A stretch of DNA of 64,000 nucleotides from an uncultured Leptolinea sp. (lineage in GTDB: Bacteria > Chloroflexota > Anaerolineae > Anaerolineales > Anaerolineaceae). The stretch spans positions 19,096 to 83,095 of the forward strand of contig CAIKMQ010000013.1 of NCBI GenBank assembly GCA_903828565.1, in the 5' to 3' direction. The translations under genes were made by a program, and so were the position numbers. Positions 16,977-25,919 of this stretch are shown in pieces. The notes below the pieces were generated by a model. The model had not been told where the DNA came from. It worked only from the letters and a program-made list of their open reading frames with translations, and did not search any database. Positions within the stretch are counted from its first letter, which is position 1. Each line of letters begins with the position of its first letter.

Positions 16977-18644
16977 ATGAAAAAATACCGTTGGCAATTA
17001 CTGATCATTCTCCTCGCAGGCATATTGCTTGGCGTATTGATACTGACCCGGCCTCCGGATCAGGTAACTGGTGACCTTTCACCACAAAAAGGCGGTACCT
17101 ACAGTGAAGGCCTTGTGGGTGGTTTCCAGCGCTTAAACCCGCTTTTCGATCATTACAACCAGCCCGACCGTGATGTCAATCGGTTGTTATTCAACGGCTT
17201 GGTCAAGTTTGACGCTTCCGGCTCACCACAGCCGGATCTGGCTTCTGCCTGGGGTTACTCACTGGATGGACTGACGTATAATTTTGCCCTGCGCGAGGAT
17301 GTCTACTGGCATGACGGGCAGCAGTTCAATGTTGATGATGTCATTTTTACCATTGACAAGATGAAGGAAGATGGATCCATCACCCCTTCAGATCTGAAGA
17401 GTTTCTGGCAGGAGATCAAGATCAATCGCTTGAATGATTTCAACCTGCAGTTCATATTGCCTGAACCTTTCTCACCATTTTTAGATTATCTGTCTTTTGG
17501 TGTCCTTCCCAGGCATTTGCTGGAAGGCAAGAGTTTTCTGGAGATTCAGGAATCTTCTTTCAATTTGCAACCTGTCGGCACAGGTCCTTACCAAATAGAT
17601 CACTTGATCGTTGAGAACAATCAAATTACTGGGGTTGTATTGGCAGCCAATGAAAAGTACTTTGAAGGTGCGCCATTTATTGAGGAAGTGACCTTTAAGT
17701 ACTACGCAACTTCCGAGGATATGTATAATGCCTATCTGGAAGGTGAGATCCAGGGTCTTAGCCGGGTGACCGGAGATTTTCTGGCAGAAGTGCTTCAAGA
17801 TCCTCAGGTGGCTGTCTACACCGGCCGAAGGCCGGAGTTGTCTGTAGTGTTGCTTAATCACAACGACCCGTCCACTGAATTTCTACAGGACGTAAATGTG
17901 CGCCAGGCGCTCATGCTGGGCATCAATCGCTCGGTGATTGTAAACCAGTTGTTAGCAGGGCAGGCGATCCTGGCGGATAGCCCTCTCTTCCCAGGCACAT
18001 GGGGTTACTTTAGCAGTTCACCCATCCCATTCGATCCCGATCTGGCGGTCAGTAAACTAAAGGAAGCAAAGTACCTCTTCACTGCCGAAAGTGGGAATGT
18101 CCGTTCAAAGGATGGAAAACTACTGACAATCACGCTGCTTTATCCCGACGATGATATCCACCGCAAGATCGCGGAAGCTATACAATCTGACTGGGCACTG
18201 ATCGGTGTGGATGTAAAAATCCAGGGATTGCCTTATGAAGAATTGATCGATCAGAGACTGGTCAAGCGCGATTTTCAAGCCGCGCTGGTTGATCTGAACA
18301 TGTCACGCACACCAGACCCAGATCCATATCCCTTCTGGGATCAGGCACAGGCGACAGGCGGACAGAATTACTCCCAGTGGAATAATCGCGTAGCCAGTGA
18401 ATACATAGAACAGGCTCGCGTGATCAATGACATCCCTGAGCGTACACGGCTGTATCATAATTTCCAAGTAGTCTTCAGAGAAGAAATGCCGGCTCTATTG
18501 CTCTACTACCCCGTGTACACCTACGCTATCCGTGGGGATGTGAATGGCGTACAAATGGGTCCCCTGTACGATCCAAGTGACCGACTGGCAGGGATCCGCA
18601 ACTGGTTCCTCCTTGTCCAGCGTAATGTACAGAATAATCCGTAA
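16977..18644 (+). CDS. ABC transporter substrate-binding protein, family 5 (peptide/nickel type)
   Basis: The 555-aa protein matches the OppA/DppA class of solute-binding proteins: KGGTYSEGLVGGFQRLNPLF, then FNGLVKFD and YNFALREDVYWHDGQQFNVDDVIFTI. It has an N-terminal hydrophobic anchor (about residues 7-24) but no lipobox Cys, so it is probably membrane-tethered on the outside rather than a lipoprotein. No permease or ATPase genes are adjacent, so the partner transporter and solute are unknown. It is followed at 6 nt by the adenosyltransferase gene. Confidence 0.87.
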   Translation: MKKYRWQLLIILLAGILLGVLILTRPPDQVTGDLSPQKGGTYSEGLVGGFQRLNPLFDHYNQPDRDVNRLLFNGLVKFDASGSPQPDLASAWGYSLDGLTYNFALREDVYWHDGQQFNVDDVIFTIDKMKEDGSITPSDLKSFWQEIKINRLNDFNLQFILPEPFSPFLDYLSFGVLPRHLLEGKSFLEIQESSFNLQPVGTGPYQIDHLIVENNQITGVVLAANEKYFEGAPFIEEVTFKYYATSEDMYNAYLEGEIQGLSRVTGDFLAEVLQDPQVAVYTGRRPELSVVLLNHNDPSTEFLQDVNVRQALMLGINRSVIVNQLLAGQAILADSPLFPGTWGYFSSSPIPFDPDLAVSKLKEAKYLFTAESGNVRSKDGKLLTITLLYPDDDIHRKIAEAIQSDWALIGVDVKIQGLPYEELIDQRLVKRDFQAALVDLNMSRTPDPDPYPFWDQAQATGGQNYSQWNNRVASEYIEQARVINDIPERTRLYHNFQVVFREEMPALLLYYPVYTYAIRGDVNGVQMGPLYDPSDRLAGIRNWFLLVQRNVQNNP

Positions 18645-18650
18645 TGCCGC

Positions 18651-19196
18651 ATGAAAGGTAAACTCTACACCGGGGAGGGTGATAGTGGTGAGACCGGAGT
18701 CCTAGGTTCCGGCCGCTATCCCAAATCGCACAAACTTTTTGAAGCGTTGGGAAGTATTGAAGAATTATCCGCATCTCTTGGGATTGTAAAAGCATTCTTA
18801 ATTACCGATTCTGAGAAAGAACTGTTGACTGGCCTTCAGCGCTCTCTTTACAGATTGATGGCCCATTTATCCGTAACAAATAATAAGCAGGAACTTGAAT
18901 ATTTTGCGCCGACAGAATTGTTGTTTATAGAAAAGACAATAGAAGAATTATCGAACGAAATCGACATACCGGAAGGTTTCATTCTTCCCGGTGACACGAT
19001 CGTTTCAGCGCAATTGGATCTGGCACGGGCAATATCCAGAAGGGTGGAAAGGCGTGTGGTGGATTTATATACGAGAAAAACCGCCAAGCAGGCACATATT
19101 CTTGCGTATGTGAATAGACTGTCCACGCTGCTTTTCCTTCTGGAAATCAGAGAGATCGATCGATCTAATGATCAAACAATTACTATGGCAAAATAA
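18651..19196 (+). CDS. PduO-type ATP:cob(I)alamin adenosyltransferase
   Basis: The 181-aa protein shows the PduO-type pattern: LYTGEGDSGETGVLGSGRYPKSHKLFEALGSIEELSASLG at the N-terminus (ATP-binding loop and helix) and RAISRRVERRVVDL near residue 125, containing the conserved Arg pair. It adenosylates the corrinoid cobalt to make coenzyme B12. The N-terminal GEGDSG differs slightly from the usual KxGDxG, but the rest fits. It follows the solute-binding protein by 6 nt, which hints that the pair could serve corrinoid or precursor uptake, though that is speculative. Confidence 0.85.
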   Translation: MKGKLYTGEGDSGETGVLGSGRYPKSHKLFEALGSIEELSASLGIVKAFLITDSEKELLTGLQRSLYRLMAHLSVTNNKQELEYFAPTELLFIEKTIEELSNEIDIPEGFILPGDTIVSAQLDLARAISRRVERRVVDLYTRKTAKQAHILAYVNRLSTLLFLLEIREIDRSNDQTITMAK

Positions 19197-19197
19197 A

Positions 19198-19229
19198 AAC
19201 AGGCCCTGAATAGAATTTCAGGGCCTGTT
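19198..19229. terminator. Bidirectional terminator between convergent genes
   Basis: AACAGGCCCTGAA and TTCAGGGCCTGTT form a perfect 13-bp stem with a TAGAAT loop. It sits between the adenosyltransferase (+) and the DsbA-like gene (-). On the minus strand it runs into TTTTTATTTT, a good U-tract for the DsbA-like gene. Confidence 0.88.
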
Positions 19230-19243
19230 GAATGATATTCGTA

Positions 19244-19936
19244 CTACGGATTAAGAAGATTCTTGATCGCCTGATAGGCATTCGTTGGGGAGATGTTGAT
19301 CCCATTGATATAGATTGCGGGGGTACCTTCTATCCCATCTGCTACCCCGGCTTTGCGATGTTCTTCGAGCTGCTGGTTGAATTTCTGCGATTTGTAACAG
19401 CTTTTGAAGCTATCCATATCGAGACCGATCTTCTCCGCGAATGCGTATAGCCTGTTGTCGTAGAAATCACCCACCTGCTCTCCGGTGATATTCGCAAAGA
19501 GTATATCGTGATACTCCCAGAATTTGTTCTGATCTGCCGCACAGTAAGCTGCAAGCGCAGACGCATCAGATTCCGATCCGATCACAGTGAACGGTCGGTA
19601 CTCGAAGTAAACTAAACCTTGTGATATAAAATCTCTGACGATGTCCTGCTCGCTGCCATCAGCGAACAGTTTACAATAGGGGCACTGAAAATCGGAGTAT
19701 TCCACCACCTTCACCGGGGCGTTCGGGTCACCCATGAACAAACCGTTCGGGTTAGGGTGGTCATGGGCTGCAGGCATGGCGATATCACCGACGGGACGGC
19801 TATTGGCTATGATGCTTGGAAGTACCAATGCACCGACTACCATAATGGCAAATAGAGTGGAGCCGCCGATCAACAGGATCATATGTCTGCGTTCCTGAGC
19901 GGCTCTTTTCTTTCGGATTTCTTCTCTTTTACTCAT
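19244..19936 (-). CDS. DsbA-family thiol-disulfide oxidoreductase, membrane-anchored
   Basis: The 230-aa protein has a short basic N-terminus, one TM helix (about residues 19-42) and an external thioredoxin-like domain with the active site FQCPYCKLF and the cis-Pro loop EGTPAIYING. This is the Gram-positive-type DsbA/BdbD layout, catalysing disulfide formation in exported proteins. No DsbB/VKOR partner is adjacent. The start is ATG 19936, with AGGAG 6 nt upstream; the ORF-track start nine residues earlier overlaps that site. The gene lies alone between the cpaF operon and a terminator. Confidence 0.88.
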   Translation of the reverse strand: MSKREEIRKKRAAQERRHMILLIGGSTLFAIMVVGALVLPSIIANSRPVGDIAMPAAHDHPNPNGLFMGDPNAPVKVVEYSDFQCPYCKLFADGSEQDIVRDFISQGLVYFEYRPFTVIGSESDASALAAYCAADQNKFWEYHDILFANITGEQVGDFYDNRLYAFAEKIGLDMDSFKSCYKSQKFNQQLEEHRKAGVADGIEGTPAIYINGINISPTNAYQAIKNLLNP

Positions 19937-20054
19937 CGAATTCTCCTGGATGGATTGTCGCATACCTGCAGATAGACAGCAAGGATTTGTACAGGTTTAT
20001 ACATACTTGCTTGTGGGGATTATCTACTGAAAGATTAGAGTAACCGAAGATGGA

Positions 20055-21341
20055 TCAGCTGCTGAATATCTCAGCACCCAGCCGGTAACCCAGGGCTTCC
20101 AATCTGGCAGAGAATTGAGGTCGAATACCAGTCGGTTTTAATTGCCCGATCACTTTACCATCCGGTGTTATACCTTTACGTTCATACTTGAAAACATCGG
20201 TAAGAACAACGGTCTCGCCTTCCATACCGACCACCTCGGTAATCGCCGTGATTTTTCTAGATCCATCCTTCTCACGCGACACCTGGATGATGAGGTCAAT
20301 TGCAGAGGCAATCTGCTGCCTGACTACCTTGAGCGGTATTTCCACGCCGGACATGAGGCACATGGTTTCAAGGCGAGATATGGCATCGCGAGGAGTATTG
20401 GCATGCAGTGTCGTCATGGAGCCGTCATGGCCTGTGTTCATGGCCTGTAACATGTCCATAGCTTCACCGCCGCGAACCTCACCGATTACGATCCGGTCTG
20501 GCCGCATGCGGAGTGAATTGCGAACCAGATCGCGTATGGCGACGATGCCAGACCCATCTGGATTACCCGGTTTCGTTTCCATGCGAACAACATGCTCCTG
20601 CTGCATGACAAGTTCTGCGGCATCTTCGATGGTGATGATCCGTTCTTTTTCAGGGATGTAGCTGGAAAGCGCATTAAGAAGGGTCGTCTTGCCGGTACCG
20701 GTTCCACCGGAAACGATGATGTTAAACTTGGCAAGAACACATACTTTCATGAAATCCGACATATGTTGCGAGAGCGTTCCCAGTTCAATTAGCCTGTCGA
20801 TCCCCAGTTTTCCCCGCTGGAATTTACGAATAGTAATGGAAGGTCCATCGATGGCTACAGGCGGGATGACCGCATTCACACGGGAGCCATCCGGCAGCCG
20901 GCCATCGACCATGGGCTGATCCGGATCGATTCTCCGATTAAGGGGTGTAATAATCTTTTGGATCAGTTCGAGCACCTGCGCGTCAGATTGGAAGGAGAGG
21001 TCTGTTCGATGGAGCAGCCCACTTTTCTCGACGTAGATGTTCTGGGCTCCGTTGACCATGATCTCACTAACAGTTGGATCATCCAGGAGAGGTTGAATGA
21101 TTCCGTAGCCGGTCACCTGGGAGAGCACATGCTGAACAATCTCTGATGCCATAGAGGGTGAGAGATTAATCCTGGCTTTTTCGCAGATTTCTTTCAATAG
21201 AACGGTAATAATGACCGGTTCATCCCCGGAATTCTTTGAAAGATCTCTCAAGCGAAGTGCAGCTTGCTCAAGAAGAAAGCGTTTGAGTTTTGTTATTTGA
21301 TCGGGAGTGACATTCGCAGTAGTCGGTCCTGGTTGGTCCAT
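20055..21341 (-). CDS. CpaF/TadA-type secretion ATPase
   Basis: The 428-aa hexameric ATPase belongs to the type II/IV secretion family: Walker A GGTGTGKTTLLNALS (about 212-226), Walker B region RIVIGEVRGGEAMDMLQAMNTGH, and HANTPRDAISRLE. The N-terminal region about 20-110 with DDPTVSEIMVNG is typical of CpaF, which powers Flp/Tad pilus assembly. No cpaB/C, tadB/C or flp pilin genes are in this window; the gene ends an operon with a histidine kinase and a 95-aa protein. It could be the orphan Tad ATPase or part of a system encoded elsewhere. Confidence 0.9.
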   Translation of the reverse strand: MDQPGPTTANVTPDQITKLKRFLLEQAALRLRDLSKNSGDEPVIITVLLKEICEKARINLSPSMASEIVQHVLSQVTGYGIIQPLLDDPTVSEIMVNGAQNIYVEKSGLLHRTDLSFQSDAQVLELIQKIITPLNRRIDPDQPMVDGRLPDGSRVNAVIPPVAIDGPSITIRKFQRGKLGIDRLIELGTLSQHMSDFMKVCVLAKFNIIVSGGTGTGKTTLLNALSSYIPEKERIITIEDAAELVMQQEHVVRMETKPGNPDGSGIVAIRDLVRNSLRMRPDRIVIGEVRGGEAMDMLQAMNTGHDGSMTTLHANTPRDAISRLETMCLMSGVEIPLKVVRQQIASAIDLIIQVSREKDGSRKITAITEVVGMEGETVVLTDVFKYERKGITPDGKVIGQLKPTGIRPQFSARLEALGYRLGAEIFSS

Positions 21342-21346
21342 TGGCT

Positions 21347-21634
21347 TTACCCGTTCTGGATCTCATCGGTAGGCAGTATCCAAATGATCTCATGTTTATT
21401 GACTGTCATGAATTTTGTTTGAAACAAGACTTCTGCTTTCAGATTGACCACCCTGGCGTCTGTGATGGCAAGGAATTGATCTGCATTATTCAGTTCGTCC
21501 ATCAAGCGGTGCTGAGGTTGGATGTGGATGCTCCCTTCGATACGGTGAGCCAGTGTCTGGATTACCACAGGTAATCCTATTTTTGTGATGACGTTTGTGA
21601 ACTTCTTGCCTTTAGGATCAACCTCATCGTACAT
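21347..21634 (-). CDS. Conserved small protein between histidine kinase and CpaF genes
   Basis: The 95-aa soluble protein has no motif I recognise. It has GAGG 4 nt before the start and lies 5 nt upstream of cpaF and 23 nt downstream of the kinase, so it is very likely translated. The sequence alternates hydrophobic strands (TLAHRIEGSIHIQP, QFLAITDARVVNLKAE, KHEIIWILPTDEI), like a small all-beta domain. That pattern could be a ligand- or partner-binding accessory of the pilus ATPase, which is inference from position only. Confidence 0.7.
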   Translation of the reverse strand: MYDEVDPKGKKFTNVITKIGLPVVIQTLAHRIEGSIHIQPQHRLMDELNNADQFLAITDARVVNLKAEVLFQTKFMTVNKHEIIWILPTDEIQNG

Positions 21635-21657
21635 ATGACCTCACCCTTCTCTGATAT

Positions 21658-22662
21658 TTATTTTAGCGTAATTTTGAAAGTAGAGCCTGCACCGGGTTGT
21701 GATTGCACCTGTATGGTGGCATCATGAGCTTCCAGAATCTGTTTGGCCAGTGTCAAACCGATGCCGGTACCGCCGTATTTACGCGAAGCGCTGCTGTCCA
21801 GTTGATGGAACGGTTCAAAGATCTCTTCATATTTTATGGAAGGTATTCCAATACCTGTGTCTTTCACTGCGATTTGTACCTGCTTATCCAGTTGCCAGAC
21901 TTCTAGCGAGACTCTACCTTCGTTTGGAGTAAATTTGATTGCATTTTCCAGTAGATGCGAGATTACCCAGAGTAGTTTATGGGTATCACCTTTTACTTTG
22001 GGTAAGCCGTCTGCAACATTACTGGTGATCTGGATGGACTTTTTCTCAGCAGCGGCCTGATTGCGAGTAAGAGCTTGTGTGACAATGCTTTTTATGTCCA
22101 GGACGGAGATCTTCAATCCGGCTTCACCGCGGGAGATCTGCGAGATGCTGATTAGGTCGTCTATCAATCTCTCCAACCTCTCAGAAGCATTGCGTATGAT
22201 GCCAATAGTTTCCTCTTGTGTTGGTGTTAGTTTGCCCATAGCGCCTGCCAAGAGCAACTCCTGATACCCTTTGATATGTGTCAGAGGAGTCCGCAGCTCA
22301 TGGGAAATACTGGCTATGAAGTTAGACTTCATCCGGTCCAGTTCAGATAGCTTGTTTAAGGCGATCTGTAATTCCTGTGTTCGCAGGGCCACTTTTTGTT
22401 CCAGTGAACGATTGGATTCTTGAAGGGCATTTCTTAATTGCATGATCTGAACTGTGATCGCCTGATCGAGGGTGCGCCTATCCAAAACCCCAGCCTCAAC
22501 CAAGATATCACCCAATAAGGCATTTTCACCGGATTCGCGTCGGCGTTTTTGCAACACAAGCGCTTCCACCAGCTGTGCAGGGAGAATGATTTGACGCTCG
22601 ACCAGGTAATCGCCAAGTTTCGGTACTAGAATCTCAGGAGCTAAGGTAGTTTGAGCCGGCAC
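21658..22662 (-). CDS. Histidine kinase with N-terminal MshEN/GspE-like domain
   Basis: The 334-aa soluble kinase has a HisKA H-box (SISHELRTPLTHIKG, His121), N-box (LLENAIKFTPNEG), G1 (KDTGIGIP), F-box (FEPFHQLD) and G2 (GGTGIGLTLAK). There are no TM helices. Residues about 12-80 (KLGDYLVERQIILPAQLVEAL, then LLGDILVEAGVLDRRTLDQAI) resemble the N-terminal domain of GspE/PilB/MshE pilus ATPases, which can bind c-di-GMP. Start is GTG, 1 nt after the amidohydrolase stop. No response regulator is adjacent. Pairing with cpaF suggests control of pilus motor or surface sensing. Confidence 0.88.
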   Translation of the reverse strand: MPAQTTLAPEILVPKLGDYLVERQIILPAQLVEALVLQKRRRESGENALLGDILVEAGVLDRRTLDQAITVQIMQLRNALQESNRSLEQKVALRTQELQIALNKLSELDRMKSNFIASISHELRTPLTHIKGYQELLLAGAMGKLTPTQEETIGIIRNASERLERLIDDLISISQISRGEAGLKISVLDIKSIVTQALTRNQAAAEKKSIQITSNVADGLPKVKGDTHKLLWVISHLLENAIKFTPNEGRVSLEVWQLDKQVQIAVKDTGIGIPSIKYEEIFEPFHQLDSSASRKYGGTGIGLTLAKQILEAHDATIQVQSQPGAGSTFKITLK

Positions 22663-22663
22663 T

Positions 22664-24247
22664 TCAGAACCCTTTCCAAACCCAATTGCCTGCTACCATT
22701 GTAGCGATTGTTTCCATTGCCGGCAATATGGTATCGGGGAAGGCAACCGGATCTTCTTGGTAAAACGCCAAATCGGCAAACATACCCGGTGCGATACGAC
22801 CGGATTCATGCTGCATCCCGGCTGCTGTGGCAGCACCATATGTGTAGGCAAGAAATGCTTGGCGGACATTCAACCGTTCTGAGGGATACCATCCATCAGC
22901 CTCAGGGAATCCCTCCGGCCTGCGGGTGATTGCCGCGATTATTCCCGCGTATGGATCAGGCGCTTCAACCGGTGCGTCGGAGCCAAAAGCCAGGTTGACA
23001 CCAGTATCCAGAACCGTTTTCCAGGCGTAGGATGTATTGTTGCGCGTTCCCCAGTATTTTTCGGCTGTTGGTTGGTCGGATATCAGGTGGTAAGGTTGCA
23101 TGGATGCGGTGATACCACTATTTACCAGCAATGGTAGATCCTCAGGGGTTATCAGCTGGAGGTGTTCTATCCGATAGGGATGCATATTAATGTTGCCTTG
23201 CTTTTGAATATCTACAAGACGTTTGAGGCTTCTGAGCGTGGTCCGGACAGCCAGATCGCCAATGGCATGTACAGCCAGGGGAAGGCGGATCGATGCTGCT
23301 TCGATCCCAATAGCTAAGATCTCTTCCTCTTCAAGTAACAGGGATCCGGTTTCCGAGGATCCTTCGTAAGGTGAAAGCATGGCTGCCGTGTGCGGCCCCA
23401 AGGCACCATCAGAGAAAAGTTTCAAACAGCCCAACCGCAGCATTGGATCTCCATACCCGCCTGGAATGGAAAGTTCTTTGATCGCAGCCAGGTGCATCCG
23501 GGGAATATTTTTAACTACCCGTAGTGTGAGCGCGTGCTCGGATAATATTTCAGCCAGGCTTGAAAAGCAGGTCATGCCATCAAAATCGTGGATGCCAGTA
23601 AGGCCAACCCTGTTCAGGATCGCCTGGGCATTAAATAATGCCTTCAATCGCTCACTATCGTTCATGGTGGGTATGATAGATTCCACCAGGTACATAGCGG
23701 ATTCAAGTAGGATCCCGGTGGGCTCTCCATGTTCATCCCGCTGGATCATGCCACCGGTTGGATCTGGTGTACGGTTTGTTATTCCCGCAACAGCCAGGGC
23801 TTTGGAGTTGCACCATGCGGCATGCAGGGACTTTGCCGTCAAGTACACCGGATGACCTTCAGCTACATCATCTAATTGTTGGCGGGTGCCGAACAGCCCA
23901 TCCCAACTATTCTGATTCCAACCATGGCCGAGCACCCAGCCCGCAGGCAATGTCTTCAGGGCTTGCTGCTGAACCCTAATAAGGCATGCATCTATTGTTG
24001 CGGTTTCACAGTTGACCTTAGTTAAACTTTCAGCATAATGTTGAAAGTGGATATGTGAGTCCACTAATCCCGGTAGAACGGTCAACCCGTTCAAATCGGT
24101 GATGTTCATTCCCCTTTGATAGAGGCTACTGATCTCATCCGTGGAACCCGTGGCAATGATTCGGCCATTGCAAAGAGCAATTGCCTGGCAGGTAAGCCCA
24201 CCGGCTAGATCTGTGTAGAACCGCCCATTGATCAGGAGGTCTATCAT
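22664..24247 (-). CDS. YtcJ-type amidohydrolase (amidohydrolase family 3)
   Basis: The 527-aa metal-dependent hydrolase matches the YtcJ-like family: GLTVLPGLVDSHIHFQHYAESLTKVNC contains the HxH metal motif; LPLAVHAIGDLA and YRIEHLQLI supply later His ligands, and LAFGSDAPVEAPDPY the catalytic Asp. Such enzymes hydrolyse amide or imine bonds of small molecules; the substrate is unknown. The start overlaps the parB stop (ATGA), and the kinase start follows its stop by 1 nt. It is an odd enzyme to find wedged between segregation and signalling genes. Confidence 0.87.
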   Translation of the reverse strand: MIDLLINGRFYTDLAGGLTCQAIALCNGRIIATGSTDEISSLYQRGMNITDLNGLTVLPGLVDSHIHFQHYAESLTKVNCETATIDACLIRVQQQALKTLPAGWVLGHGWNQNSWDGLFGTRQQLDDVAEGHPVYLTAKSLHAAWCNSKALAVAGITNRTPDPTGGMIQRDEHGEPTGILLESAMYLVESIIPTMNDSERLKALFNAQAILNRVGLTGIHDFDGMTCFSSLAEILSEHALTLRVVKNIPRMHLAAIKELSIPGGYGDPMLRLGCLKLFSDGALGPHTAAMLSPYEGSSETGSLLLEEEEILAIGIEAASIRLPLAVHAIGDLAVRTTLRSLKRLVDIQKQGNINMHPYRIEHLQLITPEDLPLLVNSGITASMQPYHLISDQPTAEKYWGTRNNTSYAWKTVLDTGVNLAFGSDAPVEAPDPYAGIIAAITRRPEGFPEADGWYPSERLNVRQAFLAYTYGAATAAGMQHESGRIAPGMFADLAFYQEDPVAFPDTILPAMETIATMVAGNWVWKGF

Positions 24248-25098
24248 TTTCCTGTGATCTTGTGGATCAATGCATTAAGTTCTTCATCCGAATAATATCG
24301 GATCACGACTGAACCGCCATGTTCCGAATAATTGAGTTGTACTTTGGTACCCAGTGCCTGACGGAGTGTTTCTTCAATGTCAGCGATCTGTGAAGAGTAT
24401 TCCGGTCTTTTGGGTGCAGCAGGTTTTTGACCGATCATACCCTGCACAAGTTTTTCCACCTGGCGAACATTCAGGTCTTTCTGGACGGCCATGATTGCGG
24501 CAGCTTCCTGCGCTTCGGGAGTTGGTAGAGCGAGAAGAACACGAGCATGTCCTTCAGAAAGTTGACCGCTATTCAGGTACACTTTTACCTTATCCGGAAG
24601 TTTCAGTAACCTCAAACTATTGGTGACGGTTACGCGTGACTTTCCCACCATTTTGGCAATCATCTCGTGGGAAAGTGAGAACTCATCCGCCAGCTGATGA
24701 TATGCTTCAGCAGTTTCGAGGGGTGTCAGATCTTTTCGTTGGACATTTTCCACCAGAGCCAGTTCCAGTTGCTGGAGCTCGTTCACATCGCGGATGATGA
24801 CCGGAACTTGCGTCAAACCGATCACCCGGGAAGCCATCAGGCGTCTTTCACCTGCGATCAGGAAATACTGGCCGGGTTGGTTGCCAGGAGAAACGATGAG
24901 GGGCTGGATAATCCCGTTCTCACGAATTGAGTCTGCTAGTTCTTCAATCTCTTTCTGGTCAAAGATCGTCCGGGGTTGACGGGGATTAGGGAGGATCTGG
25001 GCAGGGTCCAGCAGTGTGGCACCTGCTCCGGGGGTACTGCTATCATCTCCGGGGATCAAAGCCGCCAGACCTTTACCCAACCCACTATGCTTGGCCAT
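24244..25098 (-). CDS. parB: Chromosome partitioning protein ParB
   Basis: The 284-aa CTP-dependent DNA clamp has the N-terminal GLGKGLAALIPG, the IRENGIIQPLIVSP segment with the CTP-binding GERRLMASR motif, and the HTH region (HEMIAKMVGKSRVTVTNSLRLLKLP). The C-terminal dimerisation region is about 225-284. The start at ATG 25098 (MAKHSGL) has GGAGG 5 nt upstream. The in-frame ATG at 25110 lies within the parA end and is less likely. It overlaps parA by 14 nt and the amidohydrolase by 4 nt. Confidence 0.93.
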   Translation of the reverse strand: MAKHSGLGKGLAALIPGDDSSTPGAGATLLDPAQILPNPRQPRTIFDQKEIEELADSIRENGIIQPLIVSPGNQPGQYFLIAGERRLMASRVIGLTQVPVIIRDVNELQQLELALVENVQRKDLTPLETAEAYHQLADEFSLSHEMIAKMVGKSRVTVTNSLRLLKLPDKVKVYLNSGQLSEGHARVLLALPTPEAQEAAAIMAVQKDLNVRQVEKLVQGMIGQKPAAPKRPEYSSQIADIEETLRQALGTKVQLNYSEHGGSVVIRYYSDEELNALIHKITGK

Positions 25099-25906
25099 GT
25101 GAACCTCCATCTACCTGGGGAATGATTGCTTGCGGTTTGATACCATCTTGTTCAAGAAGTTCCCGGGCTAGAGCGGAATATGCATGAGCTGCGGAGGATT
25201 CTGGCGCATACATGGAGATCGGGATGCCGTACGATGGCGCTTCAGCCAGGCGGACGCTTCTAGGAATAATGGCAGAGAATACCTTCTGCGGGAAAACCTG
25301 CTGGACCTCATGAACAACATCCGAACTTAGTTTCGTGCGAGTATCGAACATGGTGAGCACCACTCCGCGGATGGATAATTCTGGGAATAAGGAGGATTGC
25401 ACTTTTTTGATGGTTTGAGTAAGCTGGCCGAGACCCTCGAGAGAAAGATATTCACATTGTACCGGGATGATCAGTCCATCGCGTGCAGCCAAAAGTCCGT
25501 TGAGCGTCAGCAGTCCCAGGGAAGGAGGGCAATCGACCAGGATGTAATCATAACGATCTTGGATGGAATTGATGATCTGAGCCAGGCGGGTTTCCCTCTT
25601 TTCCATTTCTACAAGTTCCACCTCTGCGCCGGCCAGCGCAGTAGATGAAGGCAGCAGGGAGATCTTTAACTTCGGGTTGTGCAAAATGGATGCGGCTGGC
25701 GAGGATTGTCCTACCAGACATTGATAAACACCAGACTTTACCTGGTACTTGTCAATCCCCAGGCAGGATGTAGCGTTCGCCTGGGGGTCAATATCCACAA
25801 GCAATACTTTCTGGCCATAATAAGCCAGATAAGCGCCGAGGTTGATAGCGGTAGTTGTTTTTCCAACACCGCCTTTTTGGTTCACAAGAGTATGAATACG
25901 GGCCAT
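25085..25906 (-). CDS. parA: Chromosome partitioning ATPase ParA/Soj
   Basis: The 273-aa deviant Walker-A ATPase has KGGVGKTTTAINLGAYLA at the N-terminus, LLVDIDPQANATSCLG and DYILVDCPPSLGLLTLN. This is a full-length Soj-type protein that drives chromosome origin segregation with ParB. GGAAGG precedes the ATG. It lies 13 nt after the PfkB-like kinase gene. Note that it is separated from the usual gidA/gidB or dnaA neighbourhood, at least within this window. Confidence 0.95.
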   Translation of the reverse strand: MARIHTLVNQKGGVGKTTTAINLGAYLAYYGQKVLLVDIDPQANATSCLGIDKYQVKSGVYQCLVGQSSPAASILHNPKLKISLLPSSTALAGAEVELVEMEKRETRLAQIINSIQDRYDYILVDCPPSLGLLTLNGLLAARDGLIIPVQCEYLSLEGLGQLTQTIKKVQSSLFPELSIRGVVLTMFDTRTKLSSDVVHEVQQVFPQKVFSAIIPRSVRLAEAPSYGIPISMYAPESSAAHAYSALARELLEQDGIKPQAIIPQVDGGSHGQA

Positions 25907-25919
25907 AGACCTTCCAGTA

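Noticed and set aside
16575-16997. 140-aa ORF opposite secG
   Set aside because: Antisense to secG and its promoter; secG is clear.
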